Assembly: GCF_014489575.1 (NCBI RefSeq)
Contig: NZ_CP060789.1
Location: 1,054,001 to 1,118,000, forward strand
DNA length: 64,000 nt
Direction: 5' to 3'
Source: Tessaracoccus defluvii
GTDB taxonomy: Bacteria > Actinomycetota > Actinomycetes > Propionibacteriales > Propionibacteriaceae
The position numbers and the translations under genes are program-made. The stretch's first letter is position 1, and each line of letters opens with the position of its first letter. This document shows positions 46,436 to 59,156 of the stretch, in pieces. The notes beneath the pieces are model-generated. The model searched no databases. It saw only the letters and a list, made by a program, of their open reading frames with translations, and had not been told where the DNA came from.

Positions 46436-47373
46436 TCCTGTGGATCCTCGGCATCGCCACCCTCGTCGCCTTCCTGTTCGTGATCCTGTCACCCCTGGAG
46501 TCGTTGACCTGGTGGGCCGACAAGGGGGAGGCGGAGGTTCGCGACGGCTTCGAGATCCTGCCCGCGCCGACACCGTCAGAGCTGGAGCCCGAGTCATACC
46601 TGGTCTACCTGTCCGGCGTCGGGGTCCTCGGCGGAGACGCGCTGTCGCGTCGCGAACTGGGCTGGCTCGACTCGGTCACCGAGGCGATGCCGGAGACGAC
46701 GGTCATCGCCGACGTCTTCCCCTACGCCGTCGACAACCGCGGCCTGCTGCAGCGGGCGACAGTGTGGCTGTGGGGGCGCCTGGACCGGATGCGTCGCCGC
46801 ACCAAGATCAACCCGCTGCCCATGCTCATCAACCTCCGCAACATCAGCAAGGTCCTCGTCTCGGCCGACCCCCGCTACGGACCGACGCAGAGCATCGGGC
46901 TGGCGCAGGAGATCTGGCGCTCCCTGCAGCGCCACGGGTACCGCCCTGGCAGCGGGTTGCCCGTCACCCTCGTCGGGTTCTCCGGCGGGGCGCAGATGGC
47001 GCTGGGCTCCGGTTGGTTCCTCGCCGGACTCGGCATCCCCGTCTCCCTGATCAGCATCGGCGGCATCTACGGTGACGACCCGGGCCTCGACCGCATGGAG
47101 CACGTCTGGAACCTCGGCGGCAGCCGTGACCGGCTGCGCCACCTCGGCACCGTCGTCTTCCCGGGCCGCTGGGTCACCGCACCGCTGTCGACGTGGGGAC
47201 GGGCCCGACGCGAGGGGCGTGTCAGCAGCGCCGTGATCGGCCCGATGCGCCACGACGGCGCCCGGGCGTACTTCGGTCGGAGCGTCACCGTCGGAGACGG
47301 TCGCAGCTACGCCGATGTCACCCGCGACGCCGTCGTGGAGATCGTGCGTGAGGGGCGGTTGCCCGCCGCCTGA
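46432..47373 (+). CDS. Membrane-anchored alpha/beta-hydrolase-like protein
   Basis: A 313-residue protein with an N-terminal helix (MILWILGIATLVAFLFVIL) and a soluble domain containing YLVYLSGVGVLGGD and the nucleophile-elbow-like VTLVGFSGGAQMALG (GxSGG with the Ser at the turn). The end has a possible catalytic His in MRHDGARAYFG. I recognise the fold but not the substrate. It overlaps the preceding membrane gene (ATGA) and has GGAGG upstream. Confidence 0.7.
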   Translation: MILWILGIATLVAFLFVILSPLESLTWWADKGEAEVRDGFEILPAPTPSELEPESYLVYLSGVGVLGGDALSRRELGWLDSVTEAMPETTVIADVFPYAVDNRGLLQRATVWLWGRLDRMRRRTKINPLPMLINLRNISKVLVSADPRYGPTQSIGLAQEIWRSLQRHGYRPGSGLPVTLVGFSGGAQMALGSGWFLAGLGIPVSLISIGGIYGDDPGLDRMEHVWNLGGSRDRLRHLGTVVFPGRWVTAPLSTWGRARREGRVSSAVIGPMRHDGARAYFGRSVTVGDGRSYADVTRDAVVEIVREGRLPAA

Positions 47374-47382
47374 TGGCTCAGG

Positions 47383-48548
47383 TCAGCGGACCCCCGCCAT
47401 CTTCTTCACGATCCACTTGTTCAGCAGAACCATGACCACGGCCACGAGGATGGAGCCGCCGCCGACGGCAAGCGAGTAGGCCACCTCGGTCTCCTCCGTG
47501 TACCAACGCTTGAGCACGCCGGCCATCGCGGAGCCCACGGCCACCGACAGGAAGAACAGCGCGATCATCTGCGTCTTGAACGCCTCCGGAGCCAGCTTGG
47601 TCGCCAGCGACTGCCCGACGGGGGACAGGAACAGCTCGGCCAGCGTGAACAGGAACAGGATCAGCACGATCCACATGAGGGGAGTGGAGTTGGCGCCGCC
47701 GCCCGCGTACGGGATGAACAACAGGAACGCCACGCCCATGATGAACGTGCCGGCCGCGAACTTGAGCGGCGTCGAGGGCTGCCGGTCCCCGAGCTTGGTC
47801 CACATCGCGGCGAACACACCCGCGAAGATGACGATGAAGATCGGGTTGATCGAGTTGACCCACGCGGGGCTGATCTCGAAGCCGAACACGTCGCGGTTCA
47901 GGCGCTGGTCCGCGTAGACCACGATGATGGTGAACTGCTGCTGGAACAGCGACCAGAACGTGGCGCTGGCGATGAACATCGGGATGAACGACACCACACG
48001 CGAGCGTTTGGCCTCGGTGATCTTCTTCGACGACAGGATGACGGCGAACAGTGCCACGGTCGCGACGAGCGTCACCATGACCACGATTCCGGCCAGGCGC
48101 TCGGCCTGCAGCCAGCCCATGAGTCCTGCGATGACGATGGCTGCGACGCCGACTCCCGCGAACAGCAGGTAGCGGGGAGCCTCGGCCTTCCGCAGGGGGT
48201 TGGAGGCCCGGTTACCGATGTCGCCGATGGTGCCGCGGCGCAGCAGCAGGTACTGCGCCAGGCCGAGCGCCATGCCGAGGGCGGCGGCGGCGAAGCCCCA
48301 GTGGAAGCCCTTCCAGCCCCACAGGGCGCCGGTTACGAGCGGCCCGATCAGGCCGCCGAGGTTGACGCCCATGAGAGGTAGTAGGCGAGGATCGCCTGCA
48401 TGCCGTAGAAGCTGAAACGCTCCCACATCTCGACCCCGGCCAGGTTCCAGAGACCCGGCGGGTGCCCGAACCAGCCTCGCTTCAGGGCGACGGCCGGCAA
48501 CGCGGCGGATGTATCGGCGCCATGGGGCGCCTCGGCGGAAAATGACAT
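47383..48548 (-). pseudogene. POT-family peptide transporter with internal deletion
   Basis: Proton-coupled oligopeptide transporter. The N-terminus [32 protein letters not shown] is canonical (key part [11 protein letters not shown], carrying the ExxERFxYY motif), and the C-terminal nine or so helices are intact from [18 protein letters not shown] onward. Between them, at 48370-48378, the two parts are joined directly and out of frame; about 115 residues (helices 2 to 4 with the ADRxxG loop and the INIGA approach) are missing. A single-base error cannot explain this, so I call it a pseudogene with a deletion of roughly 340 bases. Confidence 0.8.
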
Positions 48549-48728
48549 GGAAGGGACACCGTTCAGACGATTGCTTCGATGAAAAACCTACACCCGTGTC
48601 CCAGAGACGGAAACGGGGTCGCCGACCGGGCCCGGCAATTCGCGTGCTAAGGCCGCCCGGCCCACCTGGGCGCCCGGGGGCCGAGGGCCGCGCGGGCGCC
48701 GGCGCCGCCCATGCGGCATCCTTGCCCC

Positions 48729-48896
48729 ATGCGCGTGTTCCTTGCAGAAGACCAGTTCCTGTTGCGGCAGGGTCTCGAGAACCTGCTCCGCACCGGCGGC
48801 GTCGAGGTCGTCGGTAGCCGGCCGGATGCGGAGGGTCTTGCCGGCCTGGTCAGGTGGTGCCTGCACCACCGTCGAACCGGGTGCCCGCGCTCCTGA
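48729..48896 (+). pseudogene. Response-regulator stub (first 40 residues of a receiver domain)
   Basis: [20 protein letters not shown] then [21 protein letters not shown] is the start of a NarL/LuxR-type response regulator, including the acidic pair (ED) of the phosphorylation pocket. The phospho-accepting Asp, the rest of the receiver and the DNA-binding domain are missing; unrelated sequence follows to a stop. It is a deletion remnant. The 180 bases between it and the transporter show no gene. Confidence 0.65.
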
Positions 48897-49034
48897 CCGC
48901 CAGGGCGCCGCAGCCATAGCGTCAGGACCCATGACAGAGGCAACGGATACGGCGATCGCTCTCGTTCTCGGGCTCGCCGTCGCCTGCGCGACCTACCGGA
49001 TCTGGCCACGCGATGGTCACGCCATCCGGACGCC

Positions 49035-49064
49035 TTGGGCGATCGGGGGACCGTGCGGTAGAGT
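49035..49064 (+). promoter_or_regulatory. efp promoter
   Basis: TTGGGC (49035-49040), an 18-base spacer and TAGAGT (49059-49064), about 50 bases before the efp ATG; GAGGAG (49099-49104 region) serves as ribosome-binding site. The 217 bases between the response-regulator stub and efp hold only this promoter and an open but unconvincing frame from 48931. Confidence 0.6.
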
Positions 49065-49113
49065 GCAACGCTGGCCGCTGTGTGCCGCAAGTCTGCGACG
49101 AGGAGTTCTCAAG

Positions 49114-49680
49114 ATGGCGTCAACCAATGATCTGAAGAACGGAATGGTTCTGGATCTCGATGGTCAGCTCTGGCAGGTCCTCTGGTTCCAGCACCACAAG
49201 CCGGGCAAGGGCAACACCGTCGTGCGTTCGAAGCTGAAGCACGTTCTGACCGGCAAGATCATCGACAAGACCTTCAACTCCGACACCAAGGTCGACACCG
49301 CGACCGTCGACCGTCGCGAGATGCAGTACCTCTACATGGACGGCGACGACTACGTCTTCATGGACAACACCACGTTCGACCAGTTCATGATCTCCGAGGA
49401 CATCGTCGGAGATGCCAAGGACTTCATGCTGGAGAACCAGAACGCGATCGTCGCCACCCATGAGGGCAACCCGCTGTTCATCGAACTCCCGGCATCGGTC
49501 GAGCTCGAGGTCACCTACACCGAACCCGGCCTCCAGGGCGACCGCTCGACCGGCGGCACCAAGCCCGCCACGCTGCAGACCGGCAAGGAGATCCAGGTCC
49601 CGCTGTTCATCACCACCGGTGAGCTGATCAAGGTCGACACCCGCGAGGGTGGCTCCTACCTGGGTCGCGTCAGCAACTGA
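49114..49680 (+). CDS. efp: Elongation factor P
   Basis: Relieves ribosome stalling at polyproline. 188 residues in three beta-barrel domains. The domain I loop [10 protein letters not shown] has Lys32, the position that is post-translationally modified in many bacteria. Domain III ends [29 protein letters not shown] (typical end [16 protein letters not shown]). ATG 49114 gives the usual N-terminus ([13 protein letters not shown]). The stop overlaps the nusB ATG by one base. Confidence 0.96.
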   Translation: MASTNDLKNGMVLDLDGQLWQVLWFQHHKPGKGNTVVRSKLKHVLTGKIIDKTFNSDTKVDTATVDRREMQYLYMDGDDYVFMDNTTFDQFMISEDIVGDAKDFMLENQNAIVATHEGNPLFIELPASVELEVTYTEPGLQGDRSTGGTKPATLQTGKEIQVPLFITTGELIKVDTREGGSYLGRVSN

Positions 49681-50108
49681 TGGCAGAGGCCGGACCCCAC
49701 TACTCCGCGCAGACGAAGGCCCGCAAGGCCGCCCTGGACATCCTGTTCATGGCGGACCAGCGGGGAGCCTCGATCAGCGAGACGTTCACCGAACAGCGCT
49801 CGCTGGCTGGGGGCGTGGTCCGCGAACTCACCAGTGCGATCGTGCTGGGCGTCGCGGAGCACCAGCTGGAGATCGACCAGCGCATCGAGGAATCCACCAA
49901 CTCGGCATGGCCGCTCGACCGGATGCCTTCGGTCGACCGCTGCCTGGCCCGACTGGCCGTCTTCGAACTCGACTACACAGACACGCCGCCCGCGGCTGTC
50001 ATCTCCGAGGCCGTCCGGCTCGCGGGCGACCTCAGCACGGACGACTCCCCGTCGTTCCTCAACGGCCTTCTCTCGAAGGCACTCGCAGTAAAGCCCACCA
50101 CGGACTAG
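49680..50108 (+). CDS. nusB: Transcription antitermination factor NusB
   Basis: A 142-residue all-helical RNA-binding protein of the boxA antitermination complex for rRNA transcription. Motifs: TKARKAALDILFMADQRG, and the C-terminal RCLARLAVFELDYTDTPPAAVISEAVRLAGDLSTDDSPSFLNGLL (in part: PPAAVISEAVRLA, SFLNGLL). It is coupled to efp by a one-base overlap and is followed 15 bases later by carA. Confidence 0.95.
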   Translation: MAEAGPHYSAQTKARKAALDILFMADQRGASISETFTEQRSLAGGVVRELTSAIVLGVAEHQLEIDQRIEESTNSAWPLDRMPSVDRCLARLAVFELDYTDTPPAAVISEAVRLAGDLSTDDSPSFLNGLLSKALAVKPTTD

Positions 50109-50123
50109 TCGAAAGAGGTACGC

Positions 50124-51250
50124 ATGAGTTCCCTTCCTGCATTGTTGGTTCTGGAGGATGGGCGCGTATTTCGTGGCCAGTCCTTCGGTGCCCTGGGCGA
50201 GACGTTCGGTGAGCTCGTCTTCTCGACCGGCATGTCCGGCTACCAGGAGACCCTGACCGACCCCAGCTACCACCGGCAGGTCGTGCTCGCCACGGCCCCG
50301 CACATCGGTAACACCGGCTGGAACGACGAGGACGGCGAGTCGTCCAAGATCTGGGTCGCCGGCTACATCGTGCGCGACCCCTCCCCACGCCCGTCGAACT
50401 GGCGCAGCAGCCACAGCCTCGACACGGAGCTCGAGAAGCAGGGCATCGTCGGCATCAGCGACATCGACACGCGTGCGCTGACCCGTCACATCCGCGACGC
50501 CGGCGCCATGCGCGTCGGCATCTCCACCACCGAGACGAATGCCGACGCGCTGCTCGAGCGGGTTCGCAACCAGCCGCAGATGGCGGGCGCGGACCTCAGC
50601 GCGGACGTGACGACCCGCGAGCCGTACGTCGTGCCTGCGGTGGGGGAGAAGAAGTTCACGGTCGCGGCCATCGACCTCGGCATCAAGGCGATGACCCCCG
50701 CGCAGCTCGCCGCCCGCGGCTTCGAGGTCCACGTTCTGCCCGCCACCGCGTCGCTCGCCGACATCCGCGCCCTCGGCGCAGACGGCGTCTTCTTCAGCAA
50801 CGGCCCCGGCGACCCGTCCACCGCGACCGGCCCGATCGCCCTGCTGCGAGCCGTCCTCGACGCCGGCCTGCCCTACTTCGGCATCTGCTTCGGCAACCAG
50901 CTCTTCGGCCGGGCGCTCGGCCTGGGAACCTACAAGCTGAAGTTCGGCCACCGTGGCATCAACCAGCCCGTGATCGACCGGACCACAGGCAAGGTGGAGG
51001 TGACGGCGCACAACCACGGCTTCGCCGTCGACGCGCCGCTCGACCGGGCCACCGACACGCCCTACGGCGAGGTCACCGTCAGCCACGTCTGCCTGAACGA
51101 CGACGTCGTGGAGGGGCTCGAGCTCCGCCGCGACGGCCGCCTCGTCGGCTTCTCGGTCCAGTACCACCCCGAGGCCGCCGCAGGCCCGCACGACGCCAAC
51201 TACCTCTTCGATCGTTTCGTCGACGTCGTGTCGGCCGGAAAGGACGCCTG

Positions 51251-51251
<1 letters not shown>
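50124..51251 (+). CDS. carA: Carbamoyl-phosphate synthase small (glutaminase) subunit
   Basis: Releases ammonia from glutamine for CarB, feeding pyrimidine and arginine synthesis. 375 residues. N-terminal domain with [15 protein letters not shown]; class I glutaminase domain with FSNGPGDPS, nucleophile Cys in [12 protein letters not shown] and the His/Glu dyad in [19 protein letters not shown] precedes ATG 50124. Its stop shares a base with the carB ATG. pyrR, pyrB and pyrC, often just upstream, are not here. Confidence 0.96.
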
Positions 51252-54552
<3,301 letters not shown>

Positions 54553-54556
<4 letters not shown>

Positions 54557-55608
54557 CCAGCCTGCGGACACGCGGCCTGCGCGCGGGCTACCGCCTCGCG
54601 CGGGCCGGGCTGTTCCGCTACGCCGGCGGCGATGCCGAGAAGGTCCATGAGCTGACGCTGAAGGCGCTGGCCAGGGTCCCCGGCGGGGCCCGACCGCAGG
54701 TCAGCGACCCGGTGACGGTGGCGGGCATCCGCTTCCCGAACCGGGTGGGACTGGCCGCGGGCCTCGACAAGGACGGCCGCGCCGCCCAGGCGTGGGCCCG
54801 CTTCGGCTTCGGATTCGCCGAGGTCGGCACCGTCACAGCTCGGCAGCAACCCGGCAACCCGAAGCCGCGGGTCTTCCGCGCGATCGCGTCGCGCGGCATC
54901 GTCAACCGGATGGGCTTCAACAACGCCGGGGCCGCTGCCCTGGCCGACACCCTGCGGGCAAAGGGTGTCGCCCGCGGCAACGGGGCCCTCGGCATCCCCG
55001 TCGGCGTGTCGATCGGCAAGACGAAGGTCACGGCCCTGGAGGCGGCGGTCGACGACTACCTGACGTCGCTGCGGGAGCTGGCGCCGCTGGCCGACTACAT
55101 CGCCGTCAACGTGTCCAGCCCCAACACCCCCGGCCTGCGCAGCCTCCAGGTCGCCGACGAGCTCGCCCGGCTGCTGACCGCGCTGACGGAGGAGGCCGAG
55201 CGCCTCACCCCGGGCCGCCCGGTGCCGGTGTTCGTGAAGCTGGCGCCGGACCTGGTGGAGGCAGACCTGGCCGACACGCTCGACGTCATCGGGTCGTCCG
55301 CCGCAGCTGGCATCATCGCGACGAACACCACGCTGGACCGCGATCATCTCGCCCCGCCCGACCAGTGGCTGCGCGACGAGGCCGGCGGACTCAGCGGCGC
55401 CCCGCTGACTGCGAAGGCGCTGCGGTTCGTGGAGACCATCGCCCGCCGGACCGACCTGCCCGTCATGGGTGTCGGAGGCATCATGTCTCCCGCTGACGGG
55501 CTGCGGATGTTCGACGCGGGCGCCAGCCTGCTGCAGCTCTACACCGGCTTCATCTTCGAGGGCCCCGCCCTCGTCCACGGCATCCGGGAGATGGGGGAGA
55601 CCCGATGA
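54553..55608 (+). CDS. pyrD: Dihydroorotate dehydrogenase (quinone), class 2
   Basis: Membrane-associated FMN enzyme that oxidises dihydroorotate using quinone. 351 residues; the N-terminal amphipathic extension ([24 protein letters not shown]) marks class 2. Motifs: [33 protein letters not shown] (in part), NRMGFNN, the catalytic Ser in [12 protein letters not shown] and the terminal GVGGI. GTG start overlaps the carB stop; its stop overlaps the pyrF ATG. Confidence 0.95.
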
Positions 55609-56413
55609 CCTACGCGACCCGCTTGACGCAGGCGACGGCCGACCGGGGCCGCCTGTGCGTCGGCATCGATCCGATGCCCTCCGTGCTGGATGCGTGGGGC
55701 CTCTCCCGCGACGTCGCCGGGCTCGAGGCGTGCGCCCGCGGCATCGTGGAGGCCCTCGGCGACCGGGTCGCCGTGTTCAAGCCCCAGTCCGCGTTCTTCG
55801 AGGCCTACGGCTCCGCCGGGGTCGCTGTGTTGGAGCGCCTCCTCCGCGACATCCGCGCGGCCGGGGCCCTCAGCCTGCTCGACGTCAAGCGTGGCGACAT
55901 CGGCTCCTCGATGGCCGGCTACGCGGCGGCGCACCTCGGCGAGGGCGCCCCGCTGTGGGCCGACGCCATCACCGTCAGCCCCTATCTGGGCGTGGGGGCC
56001 CTGCGGCCCGCCATCGACGCCGCAGTGGCCGGGGACAGGGGCTCTACGTGCTGGCCCGGACCTCCAACCCGGAGGGGGCAACGGTCCAGCTGGCCCGTGC
56101 CGAGGGCGACCGCAGCGTCGCGCAGGCTGTCGCCGACGCCGTCGCCGAGCTCAACCCGGCGGCCGACTTCGCCGTCGGTCTGGTGACCGGGGGAACCCAC
56201 GAGAGCCTCGGCGTGGACCTGTCCGGGTTCAACGCGTCGCTGCTTGTGCCGGGCATCGGGGCGCAGGGCGGGACGGTCGAGTCGCTCCCCGCGATCTTCG
56301 GGGCCGCCACGCGCCACGTGCTGCCGACGGCCAGCCGCGAGGTCATCGGCCACGGCGCCGGCGAACTCGTGGAGCGGTTCGAAAGGCTCGTCCTCGCGAC
56401 CGCTGCCTTGTGA
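55605..56413 (+). CDS. pyrF: Orotidine 5'-phosphate decarboxylase, actinobacterial type (frameshifted in the read)
   Basis: Final step to UMP. The sequence LCVGIDPMPSVL, VFKPQSAFFEAYGSAG and the catalytic Lys motif LLDVKRGDIGSSM define the longer class 2 enzyme of actinobacteria. The frame breaks after AAVAGDRG and continues elsewhere as LYVLARTSNPEGATVQL down to 56413. One added G in the run at 56038-56041 restores it (about 269 residues). Essential for pyrimidine synthesis, so probably intact in the organism. Confidence 0.92.
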
Positions 56414-56521
56414 GCGCGACACGATTCCACAACTTTCCCGAATTTGCGACGACAGCGCGCTATGTTGCTTCACACACCCGAACCAGGTGAATCCAGCCAG
56501 CATGGTGGGAGGGGACTACCC

Positions 56522-56833
56522 ATGGCGATTCCGCAGTTGAGCGCGGCTCAGTTGGAGGCGGCCCGCGAGGCCGCGACGCAGGCGCGTCGCGCGCGGGCCG
56601 AACTCAAGGAACAGGTCAAGGAGGGGGCCGTGAGCTTCTCCGAGGCTCTCGATCGTGCCGTCGCCGACGACACGCTCTCCCGGATCAAGGTCGTCGACCT
56701 GCTGCGGTCCATGCCCCGTGTGGGCGTGACACGCGCCGGCGAGATCATGGAGAACCTGCAGATCGCGCCGAACCGGCGCATCCGCGGGCTCGGCCGGCAT
56801 CAGGTCGAACGACTACAGGATTTGTTCAAGTAG
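56522..56833 (+). CDS. mihF: Integration host factor, actinobacterial type (mIHF)
   Basis: A 103-residue nucleoid-associated DNA-binding protein restricted to actinobacteria. ATG 56522 (MAIPQLSAAQLEAAREAA) follows GGAGGGG. The C-terminal helix-two-turns-helix is PRVGVTRAGEIMENLQIAPNRRIRGLG (key part KVVDLLRSMPRVG), the same as in mycobacterial and Streptomyces sIHF/mIHF. Order pyrF-mihF-gmk-rpoZ is standard for the phylum. Confidence 0.95.
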   Translation: MAIPQLSAAQLEAAREAATQARRARAELKEQVKEGAVSFSEALDRAVADDTLSRIKVVDLLRSMPRVGVTRAGEIMENLQIAPNRRIRGLGRHQVERLQDLFK

Positions 56834-56858
56834 CGGCCCTCTGGCCTAGGCTCGGACC

Positions 56859-57413
56859 GTGAGCGCCTCGCATGTGTGGGTCATCTCCGGTCCGAGCGCA
56901 GTCGGTAAAGGTACCGTCTGCGCCCGACTCCAGGAGCTGCACCCGGAACCGTACTACTCGATCTCCATGACCACGCGCCCGCCGCGGACCGGTGAGGTCG
57001 ACGGCGAGAGCTACCACTTCGTCGATGTCGAGCGGTTCCGCGCCCTCATTGAGGCAGGGGACCTGCTGGAGTGGGCCGTCGTGCACGGCACCAACTACTA
57101 CGGCACCCCGCGCCGTCCGGTCGAGGAGGCGCTGGCGAGCGGCCGGCAGGTGGTCCTGGAGATCGACCTGCAGGGCGCCCGCCAGGTCAAGTCCAACCTC
57201 CCGGAGGCTCGACTGGTGTTCCTCACCCCTCCCAGCTGGGACGAACTCGTGACCCGCCTCAAGGGCCGCGGCACCGAGGACACCGCGGCGCAGGAGCGGC
57301 GGCTGGAGACGGCGAAGCTGGAGCTGGCCGCGATCGCCGAGGCCGACCACGTGATAGAGAACGCCGTCGTCGACGCCACCGTCGCCGAACTCGCCCGCCT
57401 GCTCGATCTCTGA
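56859..57413 (+). CDS. gmk: Guanylate kinase
   Basis: GMP to GDP with ATP, 184 residues. P-loop SGPSAVGKGT; GMP-binding SISMTTRPPRTGEVDGESYHFV (key RPPRxGEVDGxxYxF) and EIDLQGARQVK. A TAGGCT box at 56847-56852 lies six bases before GTG 56859, so the start is leaderless. Confidence 0.95.
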   Translation: MSASHVWVISGPSAVGKGTVCARLQELHPEPYYSISMTTRPPRTGEVDGESYHFVDVERFRALIEAGDLLEWAVVHGTNYYGTPRRPVEEALASGRQVVLEIDLQGARQVKSNLPEARLVFLTPPSWDELVTRLKGRGTEDTAAQERRLETAKLELAAIAEADHVIENAVVDATVAELARLLDL

Positions 57414-57469
57414 CCGGCCGTCGACCATGCCCTGACGAGCCCTTTCATGCCCGGCCCACCGTGGGCGAG

Positions 57470-57498
57470 TTGCGGCACGGCGGGCGGGGACGTAATGT
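57470..57498 (+). promoter_or_regulatory. rpoZ promoter
   Basis: TTGCGG (57470-57475), a 17-base spacer and TAATGT (57493-57498), followed by a GAAGGA box six bases before the rpoZ start codon. Confidence 0.6.
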
Positions 57499-57537
57499 GG
57501 TTTCGATTGTGGTCACCCCACTCGTGAAGGATCCCCC

Positions 57538-57882
57538 TTGAACACTCATCCCGAAGGCATCATCAACCCGCCGATCGACGGGCTGCTCGAGAACATCGAC
57601 TCGAAGTACCGCCTCGTGCTGTTCGCCGCCAAGCGCGCGCGTCAGATCAATGCCTACTACTCCCAGCTCGGCGAGGGTCTCCTCGAGAACGTCGGCCCCA
57701 TGGTGGCCGCCGCTCCGGAGGAGAAGCCCCTCTCGATCGCGCTGCGCGAGATGAGCGAGGGCCTCCTGCAGTACACGGAGGTCGACCCGGCCGCCGAGGA
57801 GGCCGCCAAGAGCGCCGCCGCCGACACCGCCTTCTCGTTCGTCGATCCGTTCGCCGATCAGGGCACCGTCACCGAGTCCTGA
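57538..57882 (+). CDS. rpoZ: RNA polymerase omega subunit
   Basis: A 114-residue omega subunit that helps assemble RNA polymerase. [32 protein letters not shown] (key part [17 protein letters not shown]) and [15 protein letters not shown] are diagnostic. The start is TTG 57538: GAAGGA is correctly spaced, the conserved sequence begins here, and no ATG or GTG is available in frame. The acidic C-terminal tail is typical of actinobacteria. Confidence 0.93.
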   Translation: MNTHPEGIINPPIDGLLENIDSKYRLVLFAAKRARQINAYYSQLGEGLLENVGPMVAAAPEEKPLSIALREMSEGLLQYTEVDPAAEEAAKSAAADTAFSFVDPFADQGTVTES

Positions 57883-57900
57883 CCGGACCCACCCCGGGGG

Positions 57901-57951
57901 GCGGCTTGTCGCCGCACCAGACCCCCTTCCACCATTGCGGCTTGTCGCCGC
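57901..57951 (+). repeat. Tandem hairpin repeat in the metK leader
   Basis: GCGGCTTGTCGCCGC occurs at 57901-57915 and again, identical, at 57937-57951. Each copy folds on itself (GCGGC/GCCGC around TTGTC). The second hairpin is directly before the metK ribosome-binding site (TAGGAGT). It could be an RNA control element or a residue of the coaBC gene normally found here. Confidence 0.6.
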
Positions 57952-57966
57952 GCTAGGAGTGCTCAC

Positions 57967-59154
57967 ATGAGCCGTCTGTTCACGTCGGAGTCGGTGACCG
58001 AGGGTCACCCCGACAAGATTGCCGATTCGATCTCCGACGCCGTCCTCGACGGACTGTTGGAGCAGGATCCGACCGCACGCGTCGCCGTCGAGACCCTGAT
58101 CACGACGGGCCAGGTCGTCGTCGCCGGAGAGGTGTCGACCACCGGCTACGTCGACGTCGCGAGCCTCGCGAGACAGCGGATCCTCGAGATCGGGTACGAC
58201 TCGTCCCGCAAGGGCTTCGACGGCGCCTCCTGCGGCGTCTCCGTCGCGATCGGCGCCCAGTCACCCGACATCGCCCAGGGCGTCAACCACGCCTACGAGC
58301 AGCGGGTCGACGCCGACGAGGACGCCGTCAGCGCCCAGGGCGCCGGCGACCAGGGCCTCATGTTCGGGTTTGCCTGCGACGAGACGCCGGCGCTGATGCC
58401 GCTCCCGATCGACCTCGCCCACCGGCTGGCCGAGCGGCTGACGGAGGTCCGCAAGTCGGGTCTGCTCGAGTACCTGCGCCCCGACGGCAAGACCCAGGTG
58501 ACGGTCGCCTACGGCGACGACGGCAGCGTGGAGGGCATCGACACCGTCGTGGTCTCCTCACAGCACTCCGAGGACACCTACCTCGACCAGATCACCACGG
58601 ACGTGACGCGGCACGTGGTCGCCCCCGTGCTGGAGCGCTACGGCTTCGCCGAGCCCCGCCGGGTGCTGGTCAACCCCACAGGCAAGTTCGTCATCGGCGG
58701 CCCCATGGGCGACGCCGGCCTGACCGGACGCAAGATCATCGTCGACACCTACGGCGGCATGGCCCGCCACGGCGGCGGCGCCTTCTCCGGCAAGGATCCG
58801 TCCAAGGTCGACCGGTCCGCCGCGTACGCCACCCGGTGGGTCGCGAAGAACGTGGTGGCCGCGGGCCTGGCGCGTCGCTGCGAAGTGCAGGTCGCCTACG
58901 CCATCGGAGCGGCCCATCCCGTCGGGTTCTACCTCGACACGTTCGGCACCGCCGCGGTCCCCGAGGACCAGATCCGCGACGCGGTCCTCGCCACGTTCGA
59001 CCTGCGGCCCGGTGCGATCATCCGCGACCTCGATCTCCTGCGCCCCATCTACAGCGACGTCACGGTGTACGGCCACTTCGGTCGCGAGCTCCCCAACGCG
59101 ACCTGGGAGCGGACCGACCGCGCCGACGCCCTGGCGGCCGCCGTCAAGGGCTGA
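57967..59154 (+). CDS. metK: S-adenosylmethionine synthetase
   Basis: Makes SAM from methionine and ATP. 395 residues. Signature motifs: [24 protein letters not shown] (key EGHPDKxxDxxSDAxLD), [12 protein letters not shown] and [16 protein letters not shown]. Ribosome-binding site AGGAG precedes ATG 57967. In related genomes coaBC separates rpoZ and metK; here only 84 bases do. Confidence 0.97.
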   Translation: MSRLFTSESVTEGHPDKIADSISDAVLDGLLEQDPTARVAVETLITTGQVVVAGEVSTTGYVDVASLARQRILEIGYDSSRKGFDGASCGVSVAIGAQSPDIAQGVNHAYEQRVDADEDAVSAQGAGDQGLMFGFACDETPALMPLPIDLAHRLAERLTEVRKSGLLEYLRPDGKTQVTVAYGDDGSVEGIDTVVVSSQHSEDTYLDQITTDVTRHVVAPVLERYGFAEPRRVLVNPTGKFVIGGPMGDAGLTGRKIIVDTYGGMARHGGGAFSGKDPSKVDRSAAYATRWVAKNVVAAGLARRCEVQVAYAIGAAHPVGFYLDTFGTAAVPEDQIRDAVLATFDLRPGAIIRDLDLLRPIYSDVTVYGHFGRELPNATWERTDRADALAAAVKG

Positions 59155-59156
59155 GC

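Noticed and set aside
48931..49113. In-frame extension of efp starting at ATG 48931
   Set aside because: EF-P has a conserved N-terminus at 49114, and a good promoter (49035-49064) lies inside the extension.
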